From positions 2,480,001 to 2,544,000 of the forward strand of contig NZ_MTJN01000002.1 of the NCBI RefSeq assembly GCF_002017865.1: DNA of 64,000 nucleotides, written 5' to 3'. This DNA comes from Rhodoferax fermentans. GTDB taxonomy: Bacteria; Pseudomonadota; Gammaproteobacteria; Burkholderiales; Burkholderiaceae_C. Below, one piece after another: positions 51,502 through 59,120 of this stretch (the stretch's first letter is position 1; each line of letters starts with the position of its first letter). The notes beneath the pieces are model-generated. The model had not been told where the DNA came from. It saw nothing but the letters and a program-made list of their open reading frames with translations, and searched no databases. A program made the position numbers and the translations under genes.

Positions 51502-52204
51502 CGAAAGCATTCTGCGCAGCCAGCGACTCCAGCCAGCAGCGCCCTGGCCGCTGCTGCACCAGGCCTTGCGCATGGCGCTGTATGACGAGTACGCCGCACG
51601 TGCGTATTACGCGGGTGTGGTTCAGGCCTTTGGCCAACAAGCCCCGTTTGCCAACATTCTGAAGTCTGAGGCCCAGCACATTGCGACGCTGGTGCGACTG
51701 TGCCAGCGTTACGGTGTGCCTCGCCCGCTGGACCCTTTTCCGGCAGAGACCACCATCTCTGCGTCCTGGCGAGTCAATTTGGAGCGTGGTGTCAGCGGTG
51801 AACTGGCCAATATCCGCTTGTATGACTACCTGTTGACCTGGGTGGCCGAGCCAGATGTGCGCCAGGTGTTTCTGCGTGTGCAGGCCGCTTCGCGCGACAA
51901 ACACCTGCCTGCTTTTCAGCGGGCCCTTGAAAAAGCCGTGGCGCTGGAGAACTGGCATGCCCAACAAGGCGTGGCCCCGAGCCAGGCTTATGTGCGCCAT
52001 GGCCCGCTGTCGGACGCGCTGGAGCGTGGTCTGGCTTTGCTGGCCAGCCAACACGGCGCTTTTGGCCTGATCGGCACCCTGGTCCGCACCACGCACCCGG
52101 CCATGCTGGCAGGTTTGGTGGCGGGTGGCGCGGCGGTGCATCTGCTGCGCCAGAGCCGAGCCGCCCCGGCCGCCCCATCCCATTCACCGACTCAGGAGGA
52201 CTGA
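51488..52204 (+). CDS. Ferritin-like (DUF2202-type) protein of the fez-like operon
   Basis: The 238-residue protein has a four-helix ferritin-like domain. DEYAARAYYAGVV and ILKSEAQHIATLV give the first E...ExxH metal half, and LERGVSGELANIRLYDYLL with SRDKHLPAFQRAL gives the second. An iron-binding di-metal site is therefore likely. The last ~45 residues contain a small hydrophobic segment (MLAGLVAGGAAVHLL) that may tether it to a membrane, unusual for this family. The open frame has no ATG in the right place. GTG 51488 is preceded by GAGGAG seven bases upstream and overlaps the previous gene. A distant in-frame ATG at 51473 is possible. Confidence 0.78.
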   Translation: MANTDESILRSQRLQPAAPWPLLHQALRMALYDEYAARAYYAGVVQAFGQQAPFANILKSEAQHIATLVRLCQRYGVPRPLDPFPAETTISASWRVNLERGVSGELANIRLYDYLLTWVAEPDVRQVFLRVQAASRDKHLPAFQRALEKAVALENWHAQQGVAPSQAYVRHGPLSDALERGLALLASQHGAFGLIGTLVRTTHPAMLAGLVAGGAAVHLLRQSRAAPAAPSHSPTQED

Positions 52205-52205
52205 T

Positions 52206-52454
52206 ATGTTGCCCTTGCTTCCCTTTGTTGCCGGCATAGTGACCGGCGCTGCTGTGACCAAACTCTGGCGCAGCAAGACCGCCAAGCACACGCCGGACCA
52301 GGCGCAGGACAGCTTGCACCAAAGCACGCTGCCGAACCAGCCAGGTCTCGCGTCCCCCTTAGCGCCAGTGTCCGAGCTTGAGCGCCAACCCGCGCGCACC
52401 GCCGTGCCCAGAAAACGCCGTGCACCCAAAACCACAGACGAGGTGCGTGGATGA
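52206..52454 (+). CDS. Small membrane-anchored protein of the fez-like operon
   Basis: The 82-residue product starts MLPLLPFVAGIVTGAAVTKLW, one short glycine-containing membrane helix. A charged, Pro/Ala/Arg-rich tail ending RKRRAPKTTDEVRG follows. The start follows AGGAGG at 52194-52199, the strongest ribosome binding site of the operon. The stop overlaps the next start by four bases (ATGA, 52451-52454). I do not recognise a named family. The basic tail could contact lipid or phosphate-rich material. Confidence 0.72.
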   Translation: MLPLLPFVAGIVTGAAVTKLWRSKTAKHTPDQAQDSLHQSTLPNQPGLASPLAPVSELERQPARTAVPRKRRAPKTTDEVRG

Positions 52455-52762
52455 GGGCGCTGTCCTTGCCCCGTGCCGCCCAGCCGACCGCCGAGGCGTT
52501 TGTGAAAGGCCTGGTGACCACCGGCGTGCTGGCGAGCATTCAGAAGCGGCCAGGTCGACCGGTGCTGGACAAACTGGTCGTGCGCCGAGCATTGCAAGGT
52601 GGCGCCGCCTTGGCAGCGGGAACCGTTGCCGCACAGGCCTGGCAGCGCCAGGACCTTGGCCGGGCTTTGACCGCCATCGCCTTGGGGACCGCCAGCGTGA
52701 TGGTGTTGGAACAGTGGATGAAAGAAACCAAGGAGAAGCAAGATGGGCAAGAAAAAGCGTAA
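52451..52762 (+). CDS. Small hydrophobic protein of the fez-like operon
   Basis: The 103-residue protein has a basic N-terminus and two hydrophobic, glycine/alanine-rich helices (ALQGGAALAAGTVAAQAW and ALTAIALGTASVMVL). These look like a membrane hairpin with small-residue packing motifs. The C-terminus is highly charged (MKETKEKQDGQEKA). It overlaps the preceding gene by four bases and the following one by 20, so translation is coupled. No family is recognised with confidence. A structural role in a membrane compartment is inferred from the operon. Confidence 0.7.
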   Translation: MRALSLPRAAQPTAEAFVKGLVTTGVLASIQKRPGRPVLDKLVVRRALQGGAALAAGTVAAQAWQRQDLGRALTAIALGTASVMVLEQWMKETKEKQDGQEKA

Positions 52763-53141
52763 ACAGCAGGCTGGCTGGGGCGAGCCCGGCTATGGGGCCA
52801 TGCAAGGCATGGACCCGGCCGGTATGGGCATGGGCGGCGGTGCGATGGGGGCCAACGCGGGCGGTGCTTATGGCTCTGCGCAAGCCGGGCCTGGTGTGGG
52901 CAACGGCTTGTTGCACAACTTGCAAGGGCTGGTCGGCAACCGGCAAACCGAGCAGTTCTTGATCGGGGCGCTGCTCGGTGCGGCGGCGGTGTATGTGCTC
53001 GGTGACGAGGCCATGCGTGCCAAACTGATGAAAACCGCCATGAAACTTTATACCGGTGTGGCGGGTGGTTTCGAGGAAGTCAAAGAGCAAATGGCGGACA
53101 TCAAGGCCGAGGTGGCCGCGGAGCAGCGCAGCAAGGGATGA
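52743..53141 (+). CDS. Glycine/methionine-rich small membrane protein of the fez-like operon
   Basis: The 132-residue protein begins with a basic MGKKKRKQQAG, then a low-complexity Gly/Met/Ala region with repeated GMG and GPG turns (~15-60). A membrane helix FLIGALLGAAAVYVLG follows at about 79-94, and then a charged helix (GGFEEVKEQMADIKAEVAAE) resembling YtxH-like coiled coils. The Gly/Met-rich part could bind metal or form a flexible coat; that is a guess. ATG 52743 follows GGAG. Its stop overlaps the ATPase start by four bases (ATGA). Confidence 0.72.
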   Translation: MGKKKRKQQAGWGEPGYGAMQGMDPAGMGMGGGAMGANAGGAYGSAQAGPGVGNGLLHNLQGLVGNRQTEQFLIGALLGAAAVYVLGDEAMRAKLMKTAMKLYTGVAGGFEEVKEQMADIKAEVAAEQRSKG

Positions 53142-55270
53142 ACCCGTCAGCCGCCTCCCCCTTTGTGGCCCTGAGGCCGGTCCATCGGCTGGCGGATCGG
53201 GTGCGTTTTCGTTTTGACCTGGCGCAGGGAACGTTGTTGGAACCACCGGGCATCACCCGTGCTGTGGAAAACCTGCCAGGTGTGCGCACGGTGCGGCTGG
53301 CGTGGCGAGCGCGTTCTTTGACGATCACGTTTGCCCCCGACGAGACCGATGTAGAGCGGCTCACAGCCGCCTTGCGCGACCTGCACCTGCCGCCCCATCT
53401 GCCGCAGACCCCGGCGCACCCGGTGCATGGCAAGGCGTGGATGCCGGTGGCCGCCAGTGCCGCCTTGTTGCTGAGCACCAAGCAGCTGTCACCACCGTTG
53501 CAACGTGCGACCACACTGACCGCCGCCTTGCCGCTGTATGGCGAGGCGCTGGGTGATGTGTTCAAGGAGGGCATCAACTCGCATGTGCTGGAGGCCTTGG
53601 CGGTGGCGATCTCCACTGCCAGCCAGGACTACGTGGCCGCCAACACCACGGTCTTCATGCTGGCCTTGGGCGAGTACCTGGAGAACTCGATTGCCCGGCG
53701 CTCCAACGACCTGCTCAAGAACTTGCTGCGTCCGGACACCGGCTGGGTCTGGGTCGAGCAGGACGGGGTGGAGCGTCAGATCGAGGCCTCCGAGGTGACG
53801 GTGGGTGCCACGGTGATTGTGGGGGCTGGTGCGGCTATTCCCGTGGATGGCACCGTGCTGGGCGGTGAGGCCATGGTCAATGAGGCTTCGATGACCGGTG
53901 AGGCGGTACCTGTGTCACGCCGCCGGGGTGATGTGGTGTTGTCAGGCACCGTGGTTGAGGAAGGGCGGTTGCGCATTTATGCCGAACATGTCGGGCGCAA
54001 GACGGCGGCCGCACGCATTGCCGACTATGTCGAGCAGTCCTTGCAAGCCAAAAGCCAAACGCAACTCGGTGCGGCCCGGCTGGCCGACAAGCTGGTGCCG
54101 GGCGTGCTGGGCCTGGCCGGTGTGACCTGGTGGCTGACCGGTGACTGGCGCCGTGCCGCCGCCGTGCTGCAGGCCGACTATGCCTGTGCCCTCAAGCTGG
54201 CGACCCCGGTGGCCTTCAAGTCGGCGATGTTCCGTGCAGGCCAAAGCGGCATTTTGATCAAGGGTGCTGACGTGCTGGAGCGGCTGGCCGAGGTGGACAC
54301 CTTTGTGTTTGACAAGACCGGCACCCTCACCACCGGCCATCTGGCGGTGACCGATTCGATCGCTTTTGACCCGCAGTACAGCGCCGAGGACCTGATTGAC
54401 TTGGCCGCCTCGGTGGAGGAGCATTACTTCCACCCGCTGGCGCTGGCGGTGGTCCAGGCGGCGCGCCAGAACCAGGGCCGCCACTTTGACCACAAAGAAG
54501 TGGAATTCATTGCTGCCCACGGCGTGGCCACGGTGATTGAGGGTCAACGGGTAGTGGTGGGCTCGCGCCATTTTGTTGAGGACGACGAGGGTGTGCGCAT
54601 CAACACCCGCCAGCGCCAACGCATTGAGCGCTTGTTTGCCCAGGGCAAGACCCTGCTCTATATTGGTTTTGGTGGCCGCTTGCTTGGGGTGATTGCCCTC
54701 AAGGACCAGTTGCGCGAGGCCAGTGCGGCCACCGTGGCGCGCTTGCGCAGCCTGGGTGTCAAACGTATCGTCATGCTCACAGGCGACCACCCCGATCGCG
54801 CCGCCGAGATTGCGGCACAGATCGGCCTGGATGAGTTTCATGCCCAGTTGTTGCCTGAGGACAAGGCGGCACTGGTGGCGCAGATGAAGGCCGACGGTGC
54901 CAAACTGGCCTTTGTTGGCGACGGCATCAACGATGCACCGGCGCTGGCGGGCGCGCATGTGGGTTTTGCCATGGCGCAAGGCGCCGACATCGCCCGCCTG
55001 AGCTCGGACATCGCCTTGCTGGAGGACGACATCGCGCGGGTAGCCGACGCCAAGCAACTGGCCAACGCCACCCTGCGCCTGATCGGGCGCAATTTCAAGC
55101 TCACGGTGGGCCTCAATTCCGCCATCCTGGCCGCCGCGGCAGCGGGCAAGCTCACGCCGGTGGCGGCGTCGGTGGCGCACAACGGCAGCACCATTGGCAT
55201 CCTGCTCAACGCCCTGCGTGGGGGACAGGCTGCGCTGCCCAGACGGCGGGCACAGTTGTCCCCGCGCTGA
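53138..55270 (+). CDS. fezB: P1B-type metal-transporting ATPase, FezB-like (ferrosome)
   Basis: The 710-residue pump has an N-terminal HMA-like domain without CxxC (HRLADRVRFRF at 16-26), the TGEA actuator loop (253-256), phosphorylation motif DKTGT (392-396), an HP dipeptide (432-433) and GDGINDAPAL (from 594). The membrane metal site reads YAC (348-350, in DYACALKLATP) where copper and zinc pumps have CPC. That Cys-poor motif fits the P1B-6 group to which FezB of ferrosomes belongs, as I recall it. It probably loads iron into a membrane-bounded storage compartment together with the five proteins encoded upstream. A pump for another metal is the alternative. Confidence 0.85.
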   Translation: MNPSAASPFVALRPVHRLADRVRFRFDLAQGTLLEPPGITRAVENLPGVRTVRLAWRARSLTITFAPDETDVERLTAALRDLHLPPHLPQTPAHPVHGKAWMPVAASAALLLSTKQLSPPLQRATTLTAALPLYGEALGDVFKEGINSHVLEALAVAISTASQDYVAANTTVFMLALGEYLENSIARRSNDLLKNLLRPDTGWVWVEQDGVERQIEASEVTVGATVIVGAGAAIPVDGTVLGGEAMVNEASMTGEAVPVSRRRGDVVLSGTVVEEGRLRIYAEHVGRKTAAARIADYVEQSLQAKSQTQLGAARLADKLVPGVLGLAGVTWWLTGDWRRAAAVLQADYACALKLATPVAFKSAMFRAGQSGILIKGADVLERLAEVDTFVFDKTGTLTTGHLAVTDSIAFDPQYSAEDLIDLAASVEEHYFHPLALAVVQAARQNQGRHFDHKEVEFIAAHGVATVIEGQRVVVGSRHFVEDDEGVRINTRQRQRIERLFAQGKTLLYIGFGGRLLGVIALKDQLREASAATVARLRSLGVKRIVMLTGDHPDRAAEIAAQIGLDEFHAQLLPEDKAALVAQMKADGAKLAFVGDGINDAPALAGAHVGFAMAQGADIARLSSDIALLEDDIARVADAKQLANATLRLIGRNFKLTVGLNSAILAAAAAGKLTPVAASVAHNGSTIGILLNALRGGQAALPRRRAQLSPR

Positions 55271-55413
55271 TGCGCTTTCGGCCGGGCTCTGACCGGCGCT
55301 TCGGGCTGCCAACAACGGCCGCTGTGTTGGCTTTTTGCCTTGGACTGTCCGGCCGGGCAGGGTTGATCTGGCGACCTTGTCGCCACGGTTGCCAGCTCGG
55401 TCACAATTTGGCC

Positions 55414-56337
55414 ATGAGTGAACCCATCTTTTCAGTACAGGGCCTGGTCAAACGTTACGGCGAGGCCACCGTGGTCAACGACATGTCCTTTGCCATTGCG
55501 CCGGGTGAATGCCTGGGCGTGATCGGCCCCAATGGCGCGGGCAAAACCACCACCATCCGGATGTGCCTGGGCCTGACCGTGCCCGACGCGGGCAGTGTCA
55601 ACGCGTTTGACCTGCAGATGCCGCGCGACGCGCTGGCCATCAAGGCCCAGCTCGGTGTGGTCAGCCAGATGGACACGCTGGACCCTGATTTCAGCTGTGC
55701 CGAGAACCTGCTGGTCTACGGCCGCTACTTTGGTTTGAAAGACAAACAGATTCGGGAGCGTATCCCCAGCCTGCTCGAATTTGCCAGCCTGACGGCCAAG
55801 GCCAACGCCAAACCCGGTGAGTTGTCGGGCGGCATGAAGCGCCGCCTTAGCCTGGCGCGCGCGCTGGTCAACAACCCGCGCCTGCTGCTGCTGGACGAGC
55901 CGACCACTGGGCTGGACCCGCAGGCGCGCCACCTGATGTGGGAGCGCCTGCAGCTGCTGTTGCAGCAGGGCAAGTCGATTTTGCTGACCACCCATTTCAT
56001 GGACGAGGCCGAGCGCCTGTGCAACCGCCTGCTGGTGGTGGACCACGGCAAAAAAATCGCCGAAGGCGCACCGCGCGACCTGATCCGCCAGCATCTGGAG
56101 CCCGATGTAGTCGAGGTGTTTGGCAACGGTGCGCTGGCGCTGGTGGATGCGCCGCTCAAAGCCTATGCGGCGCGGGTTGAGGTCAGTGGTGAAACCGTGT
56201 TTTTCTACACCGCCGATGCCAAACCCTTGCTGGCCGCGCTCGCCGCCCACCCGCAGTTGCGCACCCTGCACCGCCCAGCCAATCTGGAGGACTTGTTCCT
56301 CAAGCTGACCGGCCGCCAAATCCGTGAGGACGCTTGA
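55414..56337 (+). CDS. NodI-type ABC transporter ATP-binding protein
   Basis: The 307-residue ATPase has Walker A GPNGAGKTTTIRM, the Q-loop VSQMDTLDPDF, signature ELSGGMKRRLSLARAL, Walker B LLLLDEPTTGLDPQARH and TTHFMDEAERLC. This pattern and the C-terminal region (from ~225) match the NodI/DRA branch of ABC-2 exporters. In rhizobia NodI exports lipo-oligosaccharides, but such pairs are common in betaproteobacteria without nodulation genes, so a general export role is likelier. ATG 55414 (MSEPIFSVQGLVKRYG) is chosen over 48 upstream codons overlapping the fezB end. The two are not an obvious operon. Confidence 0.9.
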   Translation: MSEPIFSVQGLVKRYGEATVVNDMSFAIAPGECLGVIGPNGAGKTTTIRMCLGLTVPDAGSVNAFDLQMPRDALAIKAQLGVVSQMDTLDPDFSCAENLLVYGRYFGLKDKQIRERIPSLLEFASLTAKANAKPGELSGGMKRRLSLARALVNNPRLLLLDEPTTGLDPQARHLMWERLQLLLQQGKSILLTTHFMDEAERLCNRLLVVDHGKKIAEGAPRDLIRQHLEPDVVEVFGNGALALVDAPLKAYAARVEVSGETVFFYTADAKPLLAALAAHPQLRTLHRPANLEDLFLKLTGRQIREDA

Positions 56338-56342
56338 ATACT

Positions 56343-57188
56343 ATGACAACAAGAGCTACAACCCCAATGGCTATCAGGGCTGAGGGCCAAAAAGCCCCAT
56401 CGATCTGGCGTGCGCCGGAACTCTCCATGCGCTGGTGGCCGGTGTTTCTGCGCAACCTGCTGGTGTGGCGCAAGCTGGCGATTCCGAGCCTGGTCGGCAA
56501 CATTGCCGAGCCGCTGATGTGGCTGCTGGCCTTTGGTTACGGCATGGGTGCCTTGATTGGCCAGGTCACGGTCGACGGGGTGCAGGTGCCTTACATCCTG
56601 TTCCTCGCGAGCGGCTCAATCTGCATGAGCGCCATGAATGCGGCCAGTTTCGAGGCGCTCTACTCCGCGTTTTCAAGGATGCACGTGCAGAAAACCTGGG
56701 ACGGGATCATGAACGCGCCGGTCAACCTGGACAACATTGTGCTGGCCGAGATGTTGTGGGCTGCCTTCAAATCGCTGTTCACCGTGACCGCGATCCTGGG
56801 GGTGATGCTGGCCTTGGGCATCAGCTACAGCCCGAAACTGGTGCTCGCCTGGCTGGTGCTGGCGGGGGTGGGCATCACCTTCAGTTGTGTGGCGCTGATC
56901 TTCAACGCGCTGGCCAAGGGGTATGACTTTTTCACCTACTACTTCACGCTGTTTTTGACGCCGATGATGTTCCTGAGCGGCATCTTTTTCCCGCTGGACC
57001 AGTTGCCGCCGCTGGTGCGCGCCGTGTCGCACTGGCTGCCGCTGACCAACGCGGTGGCGCTGGTGCGCCCGCTGTTCATGGACCAGTGGCCCATCGACTG
57101 GTTGCGCCCGCTGCTGGTGTTGGTGGGGTTTACCGTGGGCGGCTTCTGGATCGCGCTGGCGCTCACACGCAAGCGCTTTCAGGGTTAA
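56343..57188 (+). CDS. NodJ-type ABC-2 transporter permease
   Basis: The 281-residue inner-membrane protein has six predicted helices and the ABC-2 signature FFTYYFTLFLTPMMFLSGIF. MRWWPVFLRNLLVWRKLAIP is the usual NodJ-like N-terminal stretch. It pairs with the ATPase encoded just upstream. The first ~20 residues (MTTRATTPMAIRAEGQKAPS) have no homology to the family. Their DNA is a diverged copy of the dispersed hairpin repeat, so the original start may lie further in, or the repeat replaced it. ATG 56343 is taken; a TTG at 56334 overlaps the ATPase stop. Confidence 0.88.
   Translation: MTTRATTPMAIRAEGQKAPSIWRAPELSMRWWPVFLRNLLVWRKLAIPSLVGNIAEPLMWLLAFGYGMGALIGQVTVDGVQVPYILFLASGSICMSAMNAASFEALYSAFSRMHVQKTWDGIMNAPVNLDNIVLAEMLWAAFKSLFTVTAILGVMLALGISYSPKLVLAWLVLAGVGITFSCVALIFNALAKGYDFFTYYFTLFLTPMMFLSGIFFPLDQLPPLVRAVSHWLPLTNAVALVRPLFMDQWPIDWLRPLLVLVGFTVGGFWIALALTRKRFQG
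56351..56390. repeat. Diverged hairpin repeat inside the NodJ-type permease gene, copy 11
   Basis: The bases aagagctacaaccccaatgg and ctatcagggctgagggccaa retain the AGCTA box, a GGGCT arm and the GAGGGCCAA tail. The left stem has decayed. It encodes much of the non-homologous N-terminus of the permease. Confidence 0.45.
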
Positions 57189-57212
57189 GCGCGGGCTGTC
57201 ACTTGCTCTTGT

Positions 57213-57264
57213 TGATATAGCTACTAGCCCTTGATGTGCAAGGGCTAGAGGCCAATTTGATATT
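57213..57264. repeat. Dispersed TAGCCC hairpin repeat, copy 12
   Basis: The bases tgatatagctactagccctt and gatgtgcaagggctagaggc, then caatttgatat, form a CTAGCCCTTG/CAAGGGCTAG stem and are close to the family consensus. It lies between the convergent permease and dipeptidase genes. Confidence 0.88.
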
Positions 57265-57269
57265 GAAAT

Positions 57270-58247
57270 TCAGAGAGGTTTCGCCGCCCAGACCTGGCCC
57301 GCCACCCGCAGCATATTGCCGCCCAACACCTGCTTGGCCTCAGCCTCGCTCATGCCCACCGCACACAGGGCTTCGGGCAGCTGCTGCCAGGTGTCGATCG
57401 GCGCGTAGTGCATGCCGCTGATGGCCTGACCATAACCGGCGCTTTGGGGCCACCAGTAGCTGGGGTCAAAGTCGCCGGGCGGGGTGTCATTGAGTTCGGG
57501 CTGGGAAAACCCATTGTCCAGGCCAATGCCCACATGGTCGATGCCGACCAGGTTGGCCACATAGGCGGCATGCCGCGCCACATCCACGACGCTGGGTTGC
57601 TCAACCCCCAGAAAACGTGACACACCTGACACACACACCACCCCACCGGTGGCCGCGCAGGCGCGGATTTGTTCGTCGGTGATGTTGCGGCCATGGTCCA
57701 CCAGGGCCAGCGGGTTGGCGTGGCTGAAGGCCACCGGCTGACTCGATGCCGCCATGATCTCCAGGCTGCAGTTGCGCCCGGTGTGGGAGCAGTCTATCAG
57801 CAGTCCGGCGGCATTCACGGTCTCGACCATCTGGCGCCCAAGCGCGGTGAGGCCGCGTTTCTCGTCGTGACAGCCATCGGCCACGCTGTTGTTGCGGTTG
57901 TAGGCAAAGTGGATCTGGCGCACCCCCAGGCGCGCGTAGAGCGCCACCATCTCGGGCTGCTCCAGCAGCGGCATGGCGCCCTCCAGGTCAAAACCGATGG
58001 CGATCTGGCCATTTGCCTGGGCGCGGGCGATGTCGGCCAGGTTGTTGACCTGCACATACTTGTCCGGGTGGGCCGCGATGGTGGCGCGGTAACCGGCGAT
58101 CACCGACATGATCTGAGGCAGCGGGTTCATGTCCATGCCGACGTTGATCGACACATAGTTGAGCCCGTAGCTGCGTAACTGGTTGATCGGTGCAAAACTG
58201 GCCTGCGGGTGCAGCGGCAGGCACATGTGGGCGTCCCAACGGGTCAT
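57270..58247 (-). CDS. Membrane dipeptidase, peptidase M19 family
   Basis: The 325-residue zinc enzyme resembles renal dipeptidase. It has the WDAHMCLPL start (a D-x-H metal motif), GFDLEGAMPL with the bridging Glu, HFAYNRNNSVADGC, LLIDCSHTGRNCS and PVAFSHANPLALVDHGRNITDEQI, and VGIGLDNGFS. M19 enzymes cleave dipeptides, including D-residue ones. No signal peptide is visible, so it is probably cytosolic despite the family name. ATG 58247 is chosen at MTRWDAHM; an upstream extension of 16 codons is not conserved. No partner genes are nearby. Confidence 0.9.
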   Translation of the reverse strand: MTRWDAHMCLPLHPQASFAPINQLRSYGLNYVSINVGMDMNPLPQIMSVIAGYRATIAAHPDKYVQVNNLADIARAQANGQIAIGFDLEGAMPLLEQPEMVALYARLGVRQIHFAYNRNNSVADGCHDEKRGLTALGRQMVETVNAAGLLIDCSHTGRNCSLEIMAASSQPVAFSHANPLALVDHGRNITDEQIRACAATGGVVCVSGVSRFLGVEQPSVVDVARHAAYVANLVGIDHVGIGLDNGFSQPELNDTPPGDFDPSYWWPQSAGYGQAISGMHYAPIDTWQQLPEALCAVGMSEAEAKQVLGGNMLRVAGQVWAAKPL

Positions 58248-58360
58248 GGTGTTCCAGCGAAGTTGTTGTTGGTTTTGGGCTTGTGTCCACCGCAAGCAAG
58301 CCCTGGTTAGTCGGGCTGCTCAAACGCCCGGCGACACGGTGCAGTCAGGGGGGGAGTGTG

Positions 58361-58768
58361 TCACACCTTGCGGTTCAAGATCAGGCCACGCTGGAACTGG
58401 TCCATGGCACGTGTCAGGGCCAAGGCTTCCTCGCTGGGGAACTGGCGGACCACTTCCTGGGTGGCGCGGTCGATGAACTTGACGATGGAGCGACCGCTGG
58501 TTTTGTCCACGGAAAACTGTAACTCCGGCGCCAGTGTTTGCACCCGTTGTTTCAAATCCTCGGTGGCCCGTTGGATCTCTTCTTCCGACGCTTTGGGTCT
58601 GCTGGCAGATGCCTCGGTTTTGGCCCGGTTGTTGCCTGAGTTGTTGCGCAGGTTGTCTGTTGCAGCCTGGACCGGATGCACTCCAGGCACCGGACTGACG
58701 GGTGCACGTGTCACCGCCGCGCCTGCAACTGGGGGTGGGCTGTTGGGGGTTGATGCAATCGGGTTCAT
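58361..58768 (-). CDS. flaG: Flagellar protein FlaG
   Basis: The 135-residue protein has a low-complexity N-terminal part rich in Pro, Ala and Thr (~1-58). The FlaG domain follows (about 60-133: LQFSVDKTSGRSIVKFIDRA then TQEVVRQFPSEEAL). FlaG influences filament length. The start follows AGGAG with good spacing. It is isolated here from other flagellar genes, which is unusual because flaG normally sits by fliC/fliD. The motility-associated YjfB-like gene lies 20 kb away. No promoter motif of the flagellar type was found with certainty. Confidence 0.88.
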   Translation of the reverse strand: MNPIASTPNSPPPVAGAAVTRAPVSPVPGVHPVQAATDNLRNNSGNNRAKTEASASRPKASEEEIQRATEDLKQRVQTLAPELQFSVDKTSGRSIVKFIDRATQEVVRQFPSEEALALTRAMDQFQRGLILNRKV

Positions 58769-58920
58769 GCTGCACTCCTGTTTTCAGTCGCAAGTGTCTG
58801 GTCAGAGGCCAGACAACGATGGGCGCTTCACCTGCCATCGGTGATCCGATGGTAGCGATCCGTATATGTATAACGGCTGTTGGATCTGAAACTTGAGTGC
58901 CTGTGTTTGTGTGCTCAATA

Positions 58921-58966
58921 ATGCCGTTAGCCCAATCAATAAAAGGGTTAATAGCTATCAAATTTG
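58921..58966. repeat. Dispersed TAGCCC hairpin repeat, copy 13
   Basis: The bases atgccgttagcccaatcaat and aaaagggttaatagctatca, then aattt, keep the TTAGCCC box and AATAGCTATCAAATTTG tail with a weakened stem. It lies at the end of the serC remnant and supplies its stop codon. Confidence 0.65.
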
Positions 58967-59120
58967 ACAAATTTGATGTGGGGCAGATGTTGGCGCCTGA
59001 CGTCCGGCATGAACTCGATCACGCGCTGCACCGCCGTCAGACTCCGCGCGTTGTAGATCGAAGCCCGCATACCGCCCTTTGCAAGGTGCTCGGCGGGCAT
59101 GAGGCCAATCAGGGCAGCTG
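58948..59120 (-). pseudogene. serC: C-terminal fragment of phosphoserine aminotransferase
   Basis: One frame reads ALIGLMPAEHLAKGGMRASI followed by YNARSLTAVQRVIEFMPDVR and runs to TAA at 58948-58950. GGMRASIYNA is the hallmark of the SerC C-terminus, and the A-V-Q-x-x-x-x-F-M spacing also fits. The body of the gene is absent. The fragment overlaps the 3' end of the GMC oxidoreductase gene in another frame, and its tail runs into a dispersed repeat. It is therefore a relic left by a deletion or rearrangement, not a gene. Confidence 0.6.

Noticed and set aside
53138-55270. Copper or zinc efflux pump
   Set aside because: The CPC motif and CxxC domain are missing, and the neighbours include a ferritin-like and small membrane proteins rather than metal resistance genes.
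55414-57188. Nodulation (NodIJ) function
   Set aside because: No nod genes are present; similar pairs are common in non-symbiotic betaproteobacteria.
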